A stretch of DNA of 64,000 nucleotides. It comes from Chitinophaga deserti. Its GTDB lineage: Bacteria > Bacteroidota > Bacteroidia > Chitinophagales > Chitinophagaceae. Where the stretch lies: positions 563,935-627,934 of the forward strand of contig NZ_QFFK01000001.1 of NCBI RefSeq assembly GCF_003149455.1. Direction: 5' to 3'. The translations under genes and the position numbers were made by a program. Positions 25,912 through 35,415 of this stretch are shown here, one piece after another (position 1 is the stretch's first letter; each line of letters starts with the position of its first letter). Under the pieces are notes generated by a model, which was not told the origin of the DNA, made no database searches, and saw only the letters and a program-made list of their open reading frames with translations.

Positions 25912-27174
25912 TTAGCCCTTGAACTTCGCGAAAGCCGCAATGGCATTGTGCCCGCCGAAGCCAAACGTATTGCTCAGCGCCACATTCACCGTACGCTTCT
26001 GCGCCTGTCCCAGCGTCAGGTTCAAACCTGCAGGGATATCATCACCGATCTCAGTGGTATTGATGGTAGGAGGTACAATATCTTCCTTCACTGCCATGAT
26101 ACAGGCAATGGCCTCAATCGCCCCGGCAGCACCCAGCAGGTGACCCGTCATCGATTTAGTGGCACTGATGTTCAGTTTAGATGCATGGTCGCCAAACAGC
26201 GCTTTAATCGCTTTCAGCTCACTCACATCACCCAGCGGGGTAGATGTTGCGTGTGCATTGATATAATCCACATCTGTCAGCGTAAGCCCTGCATCGTCCA
26301 GCGCTTCCTTCATGCCCAGCTGTGCGCCGGCGCCTTCGGGATGCGTTGCAGTGAGGTGATAAGCATCGCAGCTCATCGCACCACCCACCATTTCACCGTA
26401 GATGGTTGCTCCGCGTGCAATCGCGTGATCGTAATCTTCCAGAATAACAGCTCCTGCTCCTTCGCCCATTACAAAACCATCACGGTCTTTATCGAACGGA
26501 CGGGAAGCATGTTCCGCATCATCATTACGTGTGCTCAATGCTTTCAGCGCATTAAAGCCCGCAATGCCCGCACGGGTTACAGGGCTTTCTGAGCCACCAG
26601 CCACAATCATGTTGGCCTTACCCAGACGGATATAATTGAATGCATCTACCAGTGCGCTGTTAGAAGAAGCGCAGGCAGACACCGTGCAATAGTTAATACC
26701 CATCAGCCCGTACTTAATCGCGATCTGCCCGGCGGCAATATCGGAGATCAGACGGGGAATGAAGAACGGATTGAACTTAGGAATGAAGTTGGATTGTGTA
26801 AATTCCACGATCTGGTCTTCGAAGGTTTGCATACCTCCGTTACCGGATGCCCAGATCACGCCAAACTTAGTACGGTCTACCGTTTCCAGGTTCACGCCAC
26901 AGTTCTCGATCGCCTGCTGTGCGGCAATCATCGCATACTGCGTAAACATGTCCATCTTCCGCGCTTCCTTCTTTTCTATATATGTTTCAATATCCAATCC
27001 CTTCAGTTCACAGGCGAATTTAGTCTTGAATGCTGTGGTGTCGAACCGGGTAATAGGACCTGCGCCGCTCTTACCGGCTTTCATGTTTTCCCAGAAAGAG
27101 TTTACATCCAGACCAAGCGGTGTGATGGCCCCCATCCCTGTGACTACAACTCTCTTCAGTGTAACAGTACGCAT
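25912..27174 (-). CDS. fabF: Beta-ketoacyl-[ACP] synthase II
   Basis: The 420-residue condensing enzyme elongates acyl-ACP with malonyl-ACP in type II fatty-acid synthesis in the cytoplasm. The Cys-His-His triad is present: Cys in TVSACASSN (near residue 168), His in NAHATSTPLGD and His in KSMTGHLLGAAGA. The C-terminal FGFGGHN motif is intact. Start 27174 (MRTVTLKRVVVTGMG) is the family start; the ORF extends 7 codons further. The usual neighbours acpP and rnc are absent here, so this may be a second copy or a relocated one. An exact TAnnTTTG box lies 33-40 nt upstream and a strong terminator follows. Confidence 0.95.
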   Translation of the reverse strand: MRTVTLKRVVVTGMGAITPLGLDVNSFWENMKAGKSGAGPITRFDTTAFKTKFACELKGLDIETYIEKKEARKMDMFTQYAMIAAQQAIENCGVNLETVDRTKFGVIWASGNGGMQTFEDQIVEFTQSNFIPKFNPFFIPRLISDIAAGQIAIKYGLMGINYCTVSACASSNSALVDAFNYIRLGKANMIVAGGSESPVTRAGIAGFNALKALSTRNDDAEHASRPFDKDRDGFVMGEGAGAVILEDYDHAIARGATIYGEMVGGAMSCDAYHLTATHPEGAGAQLGMKEALDDAGLTLTDVDYINAHATSTPLGDVSELKAIKALFGDHASKLNISATKSMTGHLLGAAGAIEAIACIMAVKEDIVPPTINTTEIGDDIPAGLNLTLGQAQKRTVNVALSNTFGFGGHNAIAAFAKFKG

Positions 27175-27206
27175 AGATTTTACTTTGAATGACAAAAGTT
27201 AGGACG

Positions 27207-27214
27207 CAAAGTTA
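27207..27214 (-). promoter_or_regulatory. Candidate -7 promoter box of fabF
   Basis: TAACTTTG on the minus strand matches TAnnTTTG exactly, about 33 nt before the fabF start. No clear TTG element is seen 19 nt upstream. Confidence 0.45.
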
Positions 27215-27299
27215 CTCGTTTATTATCAGGTTTGTGCATACGCATGTGAAAAAAGATGCATATAGTTTGATTTTTAAATGCCCCCATTGCAAAAAACCT

Positions 27300-28784
27300 T
27301 TAAAACTGGAAATATATGGGAATCATAGGCTCCAGCGTCTTCATCTCATTCAATACCCATATAAAGAGCATCATCACCACTGCTGCGCCTGCCCAATGCA
27401 GTTTCGTGAACCCGTTCACCAGTTTGCTATCCCAGTTTGCCGGCAGGAAATGTAATACATAACCCAGCCCCATCAGCATAAATACCTGCGGATATGCCGC
27501 AATCACTTCCCCTGCCAGATGCCCCTGGAAATTCCCTGCTACCTGGTGCAGCAGCGCCCAGGCGCCCTCAAATGTCTCCATTTTGAAGAATACCCAGCAG
27601 AAGCAAACAAGATGGAAGGTAAACAGGATCCCCCCGATCTTCCATAGCCCCGCACGCACAGGACCAGCCTTTAACCACGATAATCCTTTCTGCCACTGTA
27701 TCCATAGTTTATCCACCGCCAGCGATCCCCCATGCACTCCGCCCCAGAATATGAAGTTCCAGCTGGCTCCATGCCAGAAGCCGCCGATAAGCATCGTCAG
27801 CAGCAGGTTCACATATTGCCTGAACTTCCCCTTACGGTTGCCGCCCAGTGGTATGTAGATATAATCGCGCAGCCAGCTGGACAAACTAATATGCCAGCGC
27901 CGCCAGAATTCGGTTATGGAACTGCTTTGGTATGGCTTATCAAAGTTCGGGGGAATCACAAAACCCGTCCAACGTGCAATACCAATCGCCATATCGGAAT
28001 ACCCGGAGAAGTCGCAGTAGATCACCAGTGCGTAACCATACACACCCAACAGGCATTCGATACCCGTATGCCGGGTGGGATCATCGAAAATGTATTGTAC
28101 GAAATGCTGATAGATGAAATCCGAAACGATTACTTTTTTGAACAGGCCGTTGATGATAAGAAACATCCCCTTCCCCACATCTTCCTGCGACAGTACGTAT
28201 GGTTTACGAATCTGCGGGATAAAATCTGCTGCCCTTACAATTGGCCCCATCATCAGCTTCGGGAAAAACGACAGGAAGAAAAGATAATCCATGAACTTAT
28301 CCACCGGCTTGATTTCCCTCCGGTACACATCCACCGTATAGCTGAGGTTTTCAAATGTGTAAAAGGAAATACCGATAGGCAGCAGAATATGCAGCGGATG
28401 TATGTTTCCGCCGGAAATATCGTTAATGGCGTTGATGAAGAAATTGGTGTACTTGAAGTAAAACAGCATGCCGATGTTGATCAGTACACTGAACCACAGT
28501 AACCCTTTCCTTAACTTTTCGTTCGTTTCGCGGTATATGCGGTTACTGAGATAAAAATCCACGATGGCGGAGAGTATCACCAGGCCAACATAATAACCGC
28601 AGGCCAGGTAAAAAAAGTACAGACTGAAGAAACAGAAAACCGCTACGCGCCCCCGTTCACTATTGCGTACCACCTGATAGCACAATAAAAAAACGGCGAA
28701 GAAAAATAGAAAGAAGCCACTGTTAAAAAGTATGGGTGACTCTTTGTTATAAACAAGCAGGGAGAGTAGGTTTTCAAAAGACAT
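27300..28784 (-). CDS. MBOAT-family membrane O-acyltransferase (AlgI/DltB-like)
   Basis: The 494-residue polytopic membrane protein belongs to the membrane-bound O-acyltransferase family. The signature FWRRWHISLSSWLRDYIYIPLG and the conserved histidine in GGFWHGASWNF (the active-site region) are intact. About ten hydrophobic helices span the protein. AlgI-type members pass acetyl groups across the inner membrane to a periplasmic SGNH partner that acetylates a polysaccharide or peptidoglycan. Its start is 3 nt after the stop of an SGNH-hydrolase gene, and a second SGNH gene lies further upstream. The three genes therefore form a compact O-acetylation cassette. The acceptor polymer cannot be told from sequence. 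Confidence 0.92.
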   Translation of the reverse strand: MSFENLLSLLVYNKESPILFNSGFFLFFFAVFLLCYQVVRNSERGRVAVFCFFSLYFFYLACGYYVGLVILSAIVDFYLSNRIYRETNEKLRKGLLWFSVLINIGMLFYFKYTNFFINAINDISGGNIHPLHILLPIGISFYTFENLSYTVDVYRREIKPVDKFMDYLFFLSFFPKLMMGPIVRAADFIPQIRKPYVLSQEDVGKGMFLIINGLFKKVIVSDFIYQHFVQYIFDDPTRHTGIECLLGVYGYALVIYCDFSGYSDMAIGIARWTGFVIPPNFDKPYQSSSITEFWRRWHISLSSWLRDYIYIPLGGNRKGKFRQYVNLLLTMLIGGFWHGASWNFIFWGGVHGGSLAVDKLWIQWQKGLSWLKAGPVRAGLWKIGGILFTFHLVCFCWVFFKMETFEGAWALLHQVAGNFQGHLAGEVIAAYPQVFMLMGLGYVLHFLPANWDSKLVNGFTKLHWAGAAVVMMLFIWVLNEMKTLEPMIPIYFQF

Positions 28785-28787
28785 GCG

Positions 28788-29999
28788 TCAGTTTTTCCGT
28801 ATGTTTTGTTGCCAGTTATTATATCCGTTGAGAATAGCTTTGCCCAGTAATTCGCCCTGCAGCTGATAGCCGTAGGCATTGAAATGTACATGATCATGGC
28901 TCCAGGCGCGGTTGAAACGGCTGTCGTTCCGCATATCACCAAAGAGATCCCAGCAGGCGTGGCCATTTTCACGGCAGAACTCCATGATAGCCTGGCGGAG
29001 TACAGCTGCCTGTGGAACCGCAGTAAATTTAGTGCGGTACTTCGTGCGTTTGGAACCTTTAGGGCGGTAAGCTACCTGCCTTTTCTTCATCATACCGGAT
29101 GGCGGTGTGGTGAAAATGAATTGTACCCCTGGTGCTTGTTCACGAATTACTACTACCGTTTTCTCCATTTCTGCTTTCAACTGATCCGGTGTAACAGCGC
29201 CAAAAGCTTCATTGGTCCCCAATGACAAAATCACCAGAGACGGCTTCGTCATAATTGCTGCCTCACCAGCCACGCTGCCTTCAAAAATGTTATAATGCTG
29301 GAATTGAGCCCCGTTGATTCCAATAGCACTGTACAAGATCCCTTTTGCGTCACGAACTTCTAAAGCTCCATACATCCGGCTGATATCCGGGAAGGTGATC
29401 GACAAAGTCCTCATGCCACTTCCTGCAAGGATAATCGCTTCCTGAACAGGCAGATTACTATTGCCTTCGTAAACGATGCTTTCATTTACATCCTGCCGCT
29501 CATTTTCCGTGGGGCGTATTTCAGGTAATCCTTTCCCACGGTACCATACTTTTAGCTTACCGATTGTACTATCGTTATGATAAACCAGCAATGCTGCCTG
29601 ACGATCCTGCGGGCTTTTCAGCACAATTCCACCGGGCCCGGGTGATTCGCTGAGGTTACGGTCTACCATCCGATCGCTGGTCCAGCGGAAGAAGCTGCTC
29701 CAACGATAATCGTGCGGTCCGTTAGTACCGGCAAGGTTATAAGGAAATACAAATCCCCTTCCTGCGTATCCGAATTTATCCTGCAGTTCCTTGCGCACGG
29801 CATCCGGGAAGAAGCCTCCCTGCACGTGAGAATCTCCGAGGTGAAGTACGGATACCGCGTTTGTGCTGGTATCCATGGCTTCGTACACAGGGTACAAGCC
29901 GGTATCATTGAGCAGCTTCTGGGCCGAAGTGCCCATCCAGCTGCCGGTTAACAGCATCACTGCGATCGCCCGCCTACATAGCATCGTGCTGATATTCAT
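28788..29999 (-). CDS. SGNH/GDSL-hydrolase-like protein, O-acetylation partner (first)
   Basis: The predicted 403-residue protein has an N-terminal signal sequence (core AIAVMLLTGSWMG), placing it in the periplasm. The SGNH blocks are present: GDSH in VLHLGDSHVQG, GTNE in SLGTNEAFG, and DHVHFN near the C terminus. Such AlgX/AlgJ/PatB-like proteins transfer or remove acetyl groups. Start 29999 (MNISTML) is preferred to 30026. Its first 26 nt overlap the end of the second SGNH gene, and its stop is 3 nt before the MBOAT start, so translation of all three is probably coupled. Confidence 0.87.
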   Translation of the reverse strand: MNISTMLCRRAIAVMLLTGSWMGTSAQKLLNDTGLYPVYEAMDTSTNAVSVLHLGDSHVQGGFFPDAVRKELQDKFGYAGRGFVFPYNLAGTNGPHDYRWSSFFRWTSDRMVDRNLSESPGPGGIVLKSPQDRQAALLVYHNDSTIGKLKVWYRGKGLPEIRPTENERQDVNESIVYEGNSNLPVQEAIILAGSGMRTLSITFPDISRMYGALEVRDAKGILYSAIGINGAQFQHYNIFEGSVAGEAAIMTKPSLVILSLGTNEAFGAVTPDQLKAEMEKTVVVIREQAPGVQFIFTTPPSGMMKKRQVAYRPKGSKRTKYRTKFTAVPQAAVLRQAIMEFCRENGHACWDLFGDMRNDSRFNRAWSHDHVHFNAYGYQLQGELLGKAILNGYNNWQQNIRKN

Positions 30000-31347
30000 C
30001 CATGATCGCTTTATACAACAGGGCACCTACTTTAGAGGCCCCGCGGAAATTGAAGTGTGTATAATCTTTATTGGCCAGCGCCTGCTCCCCTTCTACCCAG
30101 CGCGCCATAGCCCCGTCTCCGCCCATGGCGGAATACAGGTTCCAATACGCCAGTCCTTTCTCTTCTGCAAACTGGTGCTGCACTTTCAGCAGCGCCTTTA
30201 CGCCGGGAGCGGTTACGTAACGCCCGTCTTTCCGGTAAGACTTATCCGCTGTGCCCACAATGAGGAAGCTCGACTGCGGGAAGTGCTTGCGAAGGGAATC
30301 CACTACTTTTTCCATAGGCCGCTCATACCAGTCGAACCGGGTATTCTCCGGTTTAAACAATACGTTGGCGCCATAATGGAGTACAATCAGGTCATATGGC
30401 CGAACGGTTTGTACCTGTTTCAGCATGTCGCTGCTGAGCTTTCCCAGTTCAATGCCGCTGATGCCACGGAACGAATAGTTATCGAGGAAGATGCCTTCCC
30501 GGCTTTCGAAACACACGCCATACAAAGGCAGAGGCCGGTCGCCGGAGAATTTGAAAGTGAGTGAGCGTGTGGAAGAATCGGCATGGAACGAATAGGCATT
30601 GAGTTTACCAATGCCTTCGAGGGTGGCAGGACGATCGTTGATGCGTACCTGTCCCGCGCCTTTGCCGAAGAGCAGGCTTACTTCTCCAAACTCGTCAAGC
30701 CGCTTATGCCTTACAGGCTGAAAGCGGACCCAGCTTTCGGGAGAGGGTACGAAGGCGTGCCCTGAAATGCCGAGTTCCACGCCTGCGGGCGGGGAGTTCT
30801 TGAAATGGTAGTCGGTCCAGTTGGGAGAAAAGCTGTGGGTAATAGTGGTCCTGAATCCTGATACAACGGAAGTGGCCGGCACAAAGCCAACGCCTTCGCC
30901 TCCGAAGAAGGATTGGAGACTGTCGCGGAGATCCTGGGTGATGAGGTCGCCCTCGATCATGGAATCCCCGAAATACGCGATGCGTACTTTCTTACGGGAG
31001 CCGGTGCGCAGCTGGCGCAGGGCTTCCATGAAGTGGTGCATGCCTGCGCCCTGGGGGCCCGTCGTGTATCCGTAATCGAGGATTCCGCTGTAGGTCAGAA
31101 AATCTCTGGCCGGCAGGGGATTCTTTTTCAATGAATCGGCACCCTGTGCTGTATCGGCCGCGGCCAGCAATACCGTATCGGGTATGCTAACGGGGCCGGG
31201 CGTACGCAGGTCTGCATAAACGTCGAGCGGACGAAGTTCGTACCCGCCGATGTTAACAGCAGGCTTAAGCGCTGAAACGACGGACAGGCCTACGATAGCG
31301 CCTATCGTAATAAGGAGCGGATAGGGATGTTTATTTCCGGAAGACAT
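29974..31347 (-). CDS. SGNH/GDSL-hydrolase-like protein, O-acetylation partner (second)
   Basis: The 457-residue protein has a single N-terminal hydrophobic anchor (LLITIGAIVGLSVVSAL) and a periplasmic SGNH domain. Blocks seen are GDSM in IAYFGDSMIEG, GAN in LHYGANVLF and the catalytic DYTHFN near the C terminus. A beta-rich insert of roughly 150 residues lies between the first two blocks, which could bind the acceptor polymer. It is upstream of the other SGNH gene and of the MBOAT gene, and 50 nt downstream of the GH73 gene. Having two SGNH partners for one MBOAT recalls alginate-type systems that use AlgJ and AlgX. Confidence 0.85.
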   Translation of the reverse strand: MSSGNKHPYPLLITIGAIVGLSVVSALKPAVNIGGYELRPLDVYADLRTPGPVSIPDTVLLAAADTAQGADSLKKNPLPARDFLTYSGILDYGYTTGPQGAGMHHFMEALRQLRTGSRKKVRIAYFGDSMIEGDLITQDLRDSLQSFFGGEGVGFVPATSVVSGFRTTITHSFSPNWTDYHFKNSPPAGVELGISGHAFVPSPESWVRFQPVRHKRLDEFGEVSLLFGKGAGQVRINDRPATLEGIGKLNAYSFHADSSTRSLTFKFSGDRPLPLYGVCFESREGIFLDNYSFRGISGIELGKLSSDMLKQVQTVRPYDLIVLHYGANVLFKPENTRFDWYERPMEKVVDSLRKHFPQSSFLIVGTADKSYRKDGRYVTAPGVKALLKVQHQFAEEKGLAYWNLYSAMGGDGAMARWVEGEQALANKDYTHFNFRGASKVGALLYKAIMDEYQHDAM

Positions 31348-31397
31348 AAGTCGGCATATTCGAAAAAAGCGGTCTTCCCGCTGAAATCAGCGCAAAT

Positions 31398-31907
31398 CTA
31401 TCGTTTTGCGAGATTCATTGCATCATCCAGTTCGTATAATTTGTATTTTTTTATCATGGACCGGACCCTGCTCACCCAAACCTGTCCTGCGGTAGAATAT
31501 CCGGATCGGATCAGCTTGTTGAGCCACTGATCGTAATCGTCATTCCCTTTCATGGTGGTGAACCATTTCTTCTTCATGATTACTTTGGTGAAATGACGGT
31601 AAGAAGCAGTGTCTGTGGTGTATTCGCGGTACATGCTGCGGTAGGTAAGGCCGCGTTTTGCCAGGTTGTTTTTCCCGACGATACCAAAGTGATTTTTCAG
31701 CAAACGGGCGTTCTTGCTGGTGCCCATCCCTGATTCCAGCATGGCGATGCCGAGGATGACACTGGCCGGCACTCCGGTTTCCTGGGAAAGATTAACAGCA
31801 ACGGGGGTAAATTGCTCGAGATACTTTTTGGGGGTGCGCTGCGCGGAGGCGGAAAGAGTGGTAATCAGCAATCCGCCGAGCAACAGTCTTTTCTTGGATA
31901 AAAACAT
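31398..31907 (-). CDS. Glucosaminidase-domain protein (GH73-like)
   Basis: The 169-residue protein has a signal peptide (cut near ASAQ) and one mannosyl-glycoprotein endo-beta-N-acetylglucosaminidase-like domain. The catalytic Glu is in GIAMLESGMGTS, followed by LLKNHFGIVGKN, the usual GH73 landmark. Such enzymes cut the glycan strands of peptidoglycan. It lies 50 nt upstream of the SGNH-SGNH-MBOAT run on the same strand and probably heads that operon. This context hints that the acetylation substrate could be peptidoglycan, but that is inference. Confidence 0.85.
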   Translation of the reverse strand: MFLSKKRLLLGGLLITTLSASAQRTPKKYLEQFTPVAVNLSQETGVPASVILGIAMLESGMGTSKNARLLKNHFGIVGKNNLAKRGLTYRSMYREYTTDTASYRHFTKVIMKKKWFTTMKGNDDYDQWLNKLIRSGYSTAGQVWVSRVRSMIKKYKLYELDDAMNLAKR

Positions 31908-32067
31908 GCGATTCTATTAGATGAACCCATCTGCACAATGATCCTGTTCACCCGGCAATATTACGCCTTTCTCAAAGATTATATGTAAGTGATATGTTAA
32001 TATGTTATAATTCATGACTATTCTAATATCAAATTAACATATCATCTGTACTATATTCTCATCCGGC

Positions 32068-32418
32068 TTAGTTTTCGTCCTGTGCGCAGGCGGCAAAAGT
32101 GAAGTTGAGATGCCCGGTCCGGAGCCCGTGCCCCTGGTACAACACCATCTTCAGCCAGTAACGCCCGTCGTCCAGTACGGCTACATCATTAGTCTCTATC
32201 TGCATGTTATAAAATGCCCGCAGGTCCATATCCATCTGGAGGTCAGCAGTTTGGTCGAACACAAACGGGTATAATCTGTCTTCATCGGAAGCTTCGTCGT
32301 ACACGGCGAAGGTGATGGCGATGGTTTCGTCTTCAAAGTTGATCTTCAGCTGAAATATCCCTTCGTCCTGCAGGTCCAGCTGTTGTATGGCGGCAATAGT
32401 TTGTAATGTCGTATCCAT
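32068..32418 (-). CDS. Hypothetical small acidic protein
   Basis: The predicted 116-residue soluble protein is not recognised. Start 32418 (MDTTLQTIAAIQQ) is chosen because the ORF's earlier Met codons lie within the aspS terminator hairpin, which should be non-coding. The sequence is rich in Asp, Gln and Leu and looks beta-strand-rich (FQLKINFEDETIAITFAVYD). There is no signal peptide. Gene order places it 77 nt after aspS on the same strand, so it may be reached by read-through. Confidence 0.55.
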   Translation of the reverse strand: MDTTLQTIAAIQQLDLQDEGIFQLKINFEDETIAITFAVYDEASDEDRLYPFVFDQTADLQMDMDLRAFYNMQIETNDVAVLDDGRYWLKMVLYQGHGLRTGHLNFTFAACAQDEN

Positions 32419-32437
32419 TTTCTGTATGCTGAAAAGA

Positions 32438-32464
32438 GAAGCCATACCCTGTGCGGGTATGGCT
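32438..32464 (-). terminator. Terminator after aspS
   Basis: The perfect stem GCCATACCC / GGGTATGGC has a 5-nt loop and is followed on the minus strand by TTCTCTTTTC. It lies 31 nt after the aspS stop codon. Confidence 0.75.
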
Positions 32465-32494
32465 TTCATTAGGTAAATGCTGTTAATTCAATGA

Positions 32495-34246
32495 TTACTT
32501 CTTCACGAGCGACAGCGCCAGCTCATCCAGTTGCACCTGATCGATGGCAGCAGGCGCATCGAGCATCACATCACGGCCGGAGTTGTTTTTCGGGAAGGCG
32601 ATAAAGTCGCGGATGGTTTCGCTGCCGCCCAGCAGGGAGCAGAAGCGGTCGAACCCGAAAGCGATACCACCGTGCGGAGGTGCTCCGTATTCGAATGCAC
32701 CCAGCAGGAAGCCGAACTTATGATCTGCTTCTTCCTTCGTCATACCCAGTGCGGAGAACATTTTCTCCTGCAGGTCGCGCTGGAAGATACGGATGGAGCC
32801 GCCGCCGATCTCAGTACCGTTCAGTACGATATCGTATGCGTTGGCTTTGATTTTCGCGTATTGCGAAAGATCGTCCATCAGGTGAATATGTTCAGGCTTG
32901 GGAGCGGTGAACGGGTGGTGGCGCGCTACCCAGCGGTTTTCTTCTTCCGCGTATTCGAACAGCGGGAAGTCGATCACCCAGAGTGGCTTATACACGTTCT
33001 TGTCGCGGAGGCCGAGGCGCTCGCCCATTTCGAGGCGCAGCTCGCTCATAGCCTTACGGGTACGCTCTTCCTTACCTGCGAGGATGAGGATGAGGTCGCC
33101 CGGTTGGCTCTGACACTGATCAGCGATCAGTTTAAGGGCCTGCTCGTTAAAGAATTTATCTACAGATGATTTGAGGGAACCGTCGGCATTGTGTTTCACA
33201 TATACGAGACCGTTCATACCGATCTGCGGGCGTTTCACCCAGTCGGTCAGCTCATCGGTTTGTTTACGGGTGTACTCGGAGCATCCTGTTACGTTGATAC
33301 CCACTACCAGTTCTGCATCGTCGAATACTTTGAATCCGTTACCACGGCCGGTTTCACCAAGATCTACCAGTTTCATTTCGAAACGGATATCGGGCTTATC
33401 GTTACCGTAGTATTTCATGGCATCGTCCCAGGTCATGCGGGGGAATGGTTCGTTGAACTCGATGCCTTTGATTTCGCGGAACACGTGTTTGGTCATGTCC
33501 TCGAAGTTGTTCAGCACATCTTCCTGATCCACGAAGCTCATTTCACAGTCGATCTGGGTGAACTCGGGCTGCCTGTCTGCACGGAGGTCTTCATCCCGGA
33601 AGCACTTCACGATCTGGTAGTACCGGTCGTACCCGCTCACCATGAGCAGTTGTTTGAAGGTTTGGGGCGATTGGGGCAGGGCGTAGAACTGGTTGGGGTT
33701 CATACGGCTGGGTACCACAAAGTCGCGCGCTCCTTCGGGGGTAGACTTAATGAGATAAGGCGTTTCAATTTCCATGAAATTCCGGCTGTCGAGGTAATTG
33801 CGCACGGCGCGGTTCACCTTGTAGCGGAGGTCCAGGTTTTGTTTTACGATATTCCTGCGGAGGTCGAGGTAGCGGTATTTCATGCGCAGTTCATCGCCGC
33901 CATCGGTATCATCCTGGATGGTGAAGGGGGGCGTTTTGGAACCGTTGAGCACGGAAAACTCCGATACGGTGATTTCGATATCTCCGGTGGGGATGTTTTT
34001 ATTTTTAGCGGTGCGTTCGGTAACGGTGCCTTTCACCTGAACCACGAATTCGCGGCCCAGGGGCTGCTGATCGAGCTGAGCGTTAAGGGATTCGCCAAGC
34101 AGGAGCTGCGTGATGCCGTAACGGTCGCGCAGGTCTACGAAAGTAATACTACCAAACTTGCGGACGGTTTGTACCCAACCGGCCAGGGTTACCGGCTGGC
34201 CAGCATGTTCCATGCGCAATTCTCCACATGTATGCGATCTGTACAT
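32495..34246 (-). CDS. aspS: Aspartyl-tRNA synthetase
   Basis: The 583-residue class II synthetase charges tRNA-Asp. Start 34246 ([11 protein letters not shown]) is the family start; the ORF runs 16 codons further upstream. The N-terminal anticodon-binding OB fold includes [14 protein letters not shown]. Motif 2 reads [16 protein letters not shown], and motif 3 ends in GIAFGFDR. The bacterial GAD insertion domain is present between motifs 2 and 3. Length is normal. A perfect TAnnTTTG box lies about 30 nt upstream and a terminator follows. Confidence 0.97.
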   Translation of the reverse strand: MYRSHTCGELRMEHAGQPVTLAGWVQTVRKFGSITFVDLRDRYGITQLLLGESLNAQLDQQPLGREFVVQVKGTVTERTAKNKNIPTGDIEITVSEFSVLNGSKTPPFTIQDDTDGGDELRMKYRYLDLRRNIVKQNLDLRYKVNRAVRNYLDSRNFMEIETPYLIKSTPEGARDFVVPSRMNPNQFYALPQSPQTFKQLLMVSGYDRYYQIVKCFRDEDLRADRQPEFTQIDCEMSFVDQEDVLNNFEDMTKHVFREIKGIEFNEPFPRMTWDDAMKYYGNDKPDIRFEMKLVDLGETGRGNGFKVFDDAELVVGINVTGCSEYTRKQTDELTDWVKRPQIGMNGLVYVKHNADGSLKSSVDKFFNEQALKLIADQCQSQPGDLILILAGKEERTRKAMSELRLEMGERLGLRDKNVYKPLWVIDFPLFEYAEEENRWVARHHPFTAPKPEHIHLMDDLSQYAKIKANAYDIVLNGTEIGGGSIRIFQRDLQEKMFSALGMTKEEADHKFGFLLGAFEYGAPPHGGIAFGFDRFCSLLGGSETIRDFIAFPKNNSGRDVMLDAPAAIDQVQLDELALSLVKK

Positions 34247-34275
34247 TGTTTGCTGTTCTTTTAAATAAAGGAGGT

Positions 34276-34283
34276 CAAAGATA
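34276..34283 (-). promoter_or_regulatory. Candidate -7 promoter box of aspS
   Basis: TATCTTTG on the minus strand matches TAnnTTTG exactly, about 30 nt before the aspS ATG. It lies between aspS and the stop of the upstream FAD oxidoreductase gene, so aspS can be transcribed alone. Confidence 0.5.
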
Positions 34284-34302
34284 AGAAAGCCCACGGGAAT
34301 TG

Positions 34303-35328
34303 CTACCGCAAGGCATTAAAAAAGCGTTTAATGTCTATTTCCGGCGGTATGCTTTCTCCCTTCAGGAGGTTGCCCACAAATTTCCGGGCGGCCCACGGGG
34401 CGAGGGAGCAGCCTTTGGAACCCATGCCATTGAAAATCCCTATCTGCGGGATCCGCGGATGCAGGCCGGCCATGGGCCTTCTGTCTGGCCCTGCGGGGCG
34501 CACCGCTGCCCTGTGGCTCAGTACATCATAAGGCACCTGCAACAGTTGTTCCAGCTGCGATTCTATCTGGGCACGGGCTTCGGCTGTGGGTTCCACGTTA
34601 TTGTAATCCCATACGAATGTGGCGCCCGCCCAGAAGGTCTGATCCCCCATAGGCACCAGCGTTACGCCTTTCTTGATGATATCCTTGGTATCGAAAGGGA
34701 GGCGGATGATGAGGGCTTCCCCTTTATTGGGATGGAATTTCAGTTTGCCGAACCAGGGGTTTTTCGGGGATGCTACGCCTTCGCAAAAGATGACGGCCTT
34801 AGCCTGTAAATCTTTGTATTCCACGCCTTTATCGGTAATGTTGATCGCTGAGGGGTCCAGTGTTTCGCGGCGCGTACCGATATGGCCGGCCCATGCGGGC
34901 AGCAGCGTGGCCAGGTCAACGTTAGCGCCTTTAACGATCCCTGCGCCAAAGGGGGCTTTGAGAAATCCTTCATACCTCGGCGCGGCGGGACTTTCACTGT
35001 AAGGCGAGGGGTATTCCGCAAAAGCATCGCGCATCTGTTCTGAGGGCCATACGTTCCAGATATCGCGCTCCGTAAACACGGAAATGCCCATGGCTGCTTC
35101 CATAGCCCGGTATGTTTCTGCCGCCATCGGGTAAATCATATCGTATAACCAGGATACTTCGAACTTCCGGCCTGATAAGGGATTGATGATCCCTGCTGCC
35201 AGCCGGGAAGCGGCATCTGCCCTGCCATCGTCAAACACGGCGATCTTCAGCCCTGCCTGCTGCATCTCCCAGCCAAGGTGGGTACCGGCCACCCCCTGGC
35301 CTACTAATATGTAATCAACTGTTTCCAT
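34303..35328 (-). CDS. FAD-dependent oxidoreductase (DAO family)
   Basis: The 341-residue protein has the Rossmann dinucleotide-binding start [14 protein letters not shown] (GxGxxG, residues 9-14), followed by the acidic strand end [16 protein letters not shown] and the C-terminal [14 protein letters not shown] segment fit the D-amino-acid/glycine-oxidase (DAO) superfamily. The substrate is not evident; glycine oxidase, D-amino-acid oxidase and MnmC-like roles are all possible. It is cytoplasmic, with no signal peptide. An exact promoter box lies 11-18 nt before the start codon, so the mRNA leader should be very short. Confidence 0.8.
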   Translation of the reverse strand: METVDYILVGQGVAGTHLGWEMQQAGLKIAVFDDGRADAASRLAAGIINPLSGRKFEVSWLYDMIYPMAAETYRAMEAAMGISVFTERDIWNVWPSEQMRDAFAEYPSPYSESPAAPRYEGFLKAPFGAGIVKGANVDLATLLPAWAGHIGTRRETLDPSAINITDKGVEYKDLQAKAVIFCEGVASPKNPWFGKLKFHPNKGEALIIRLPFDTKDIIKKGVTLVPMGDQTFWAGATFVWDYNNVEPTAEARAQIESQLEQLLQVPYDVLSHRAAVRPAGPDRRPMAGLHPRIPQIGIFNGMGSKGCSLAPWAARKFVGNLLKGESIPPEIDIKRFFNALR

Positions 35329-35338
35329 AAATCCGCTG

Positions 35339-35346
35339 CAAAGGTA
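35339..35346 (-). promoter_or_regulatory. Candidate -7 promoter box of the FAD oxidoreductase gene
   Basis: TACCTTTG on the minus strand matches TAnnTTTG exactly. It ends 10 nt before the start codon at 35328, directly after the sucD terminator. Confidence 0.5.
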
Positions 35347-35354
35347 AGGGCAAA

Positions 35355-35389
35355 AAGAATCCCCGTTCCGGGAGTACCGAAACGGGGAT
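35355..35389 (-). terminator. Terminator after sucD
   Basis: The perfect 9-bp stem ATCCCCGTT (35359-35367) / AACGGGGAT (35381-35389) is followed on the minus strand by CTTTTTG. It lies 26 nt after the sucD stop. Confidence 0.8.
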
Positions 35390-35415
35390 ATATCTTGTGA
35401 TGATAATCTTAAAGA

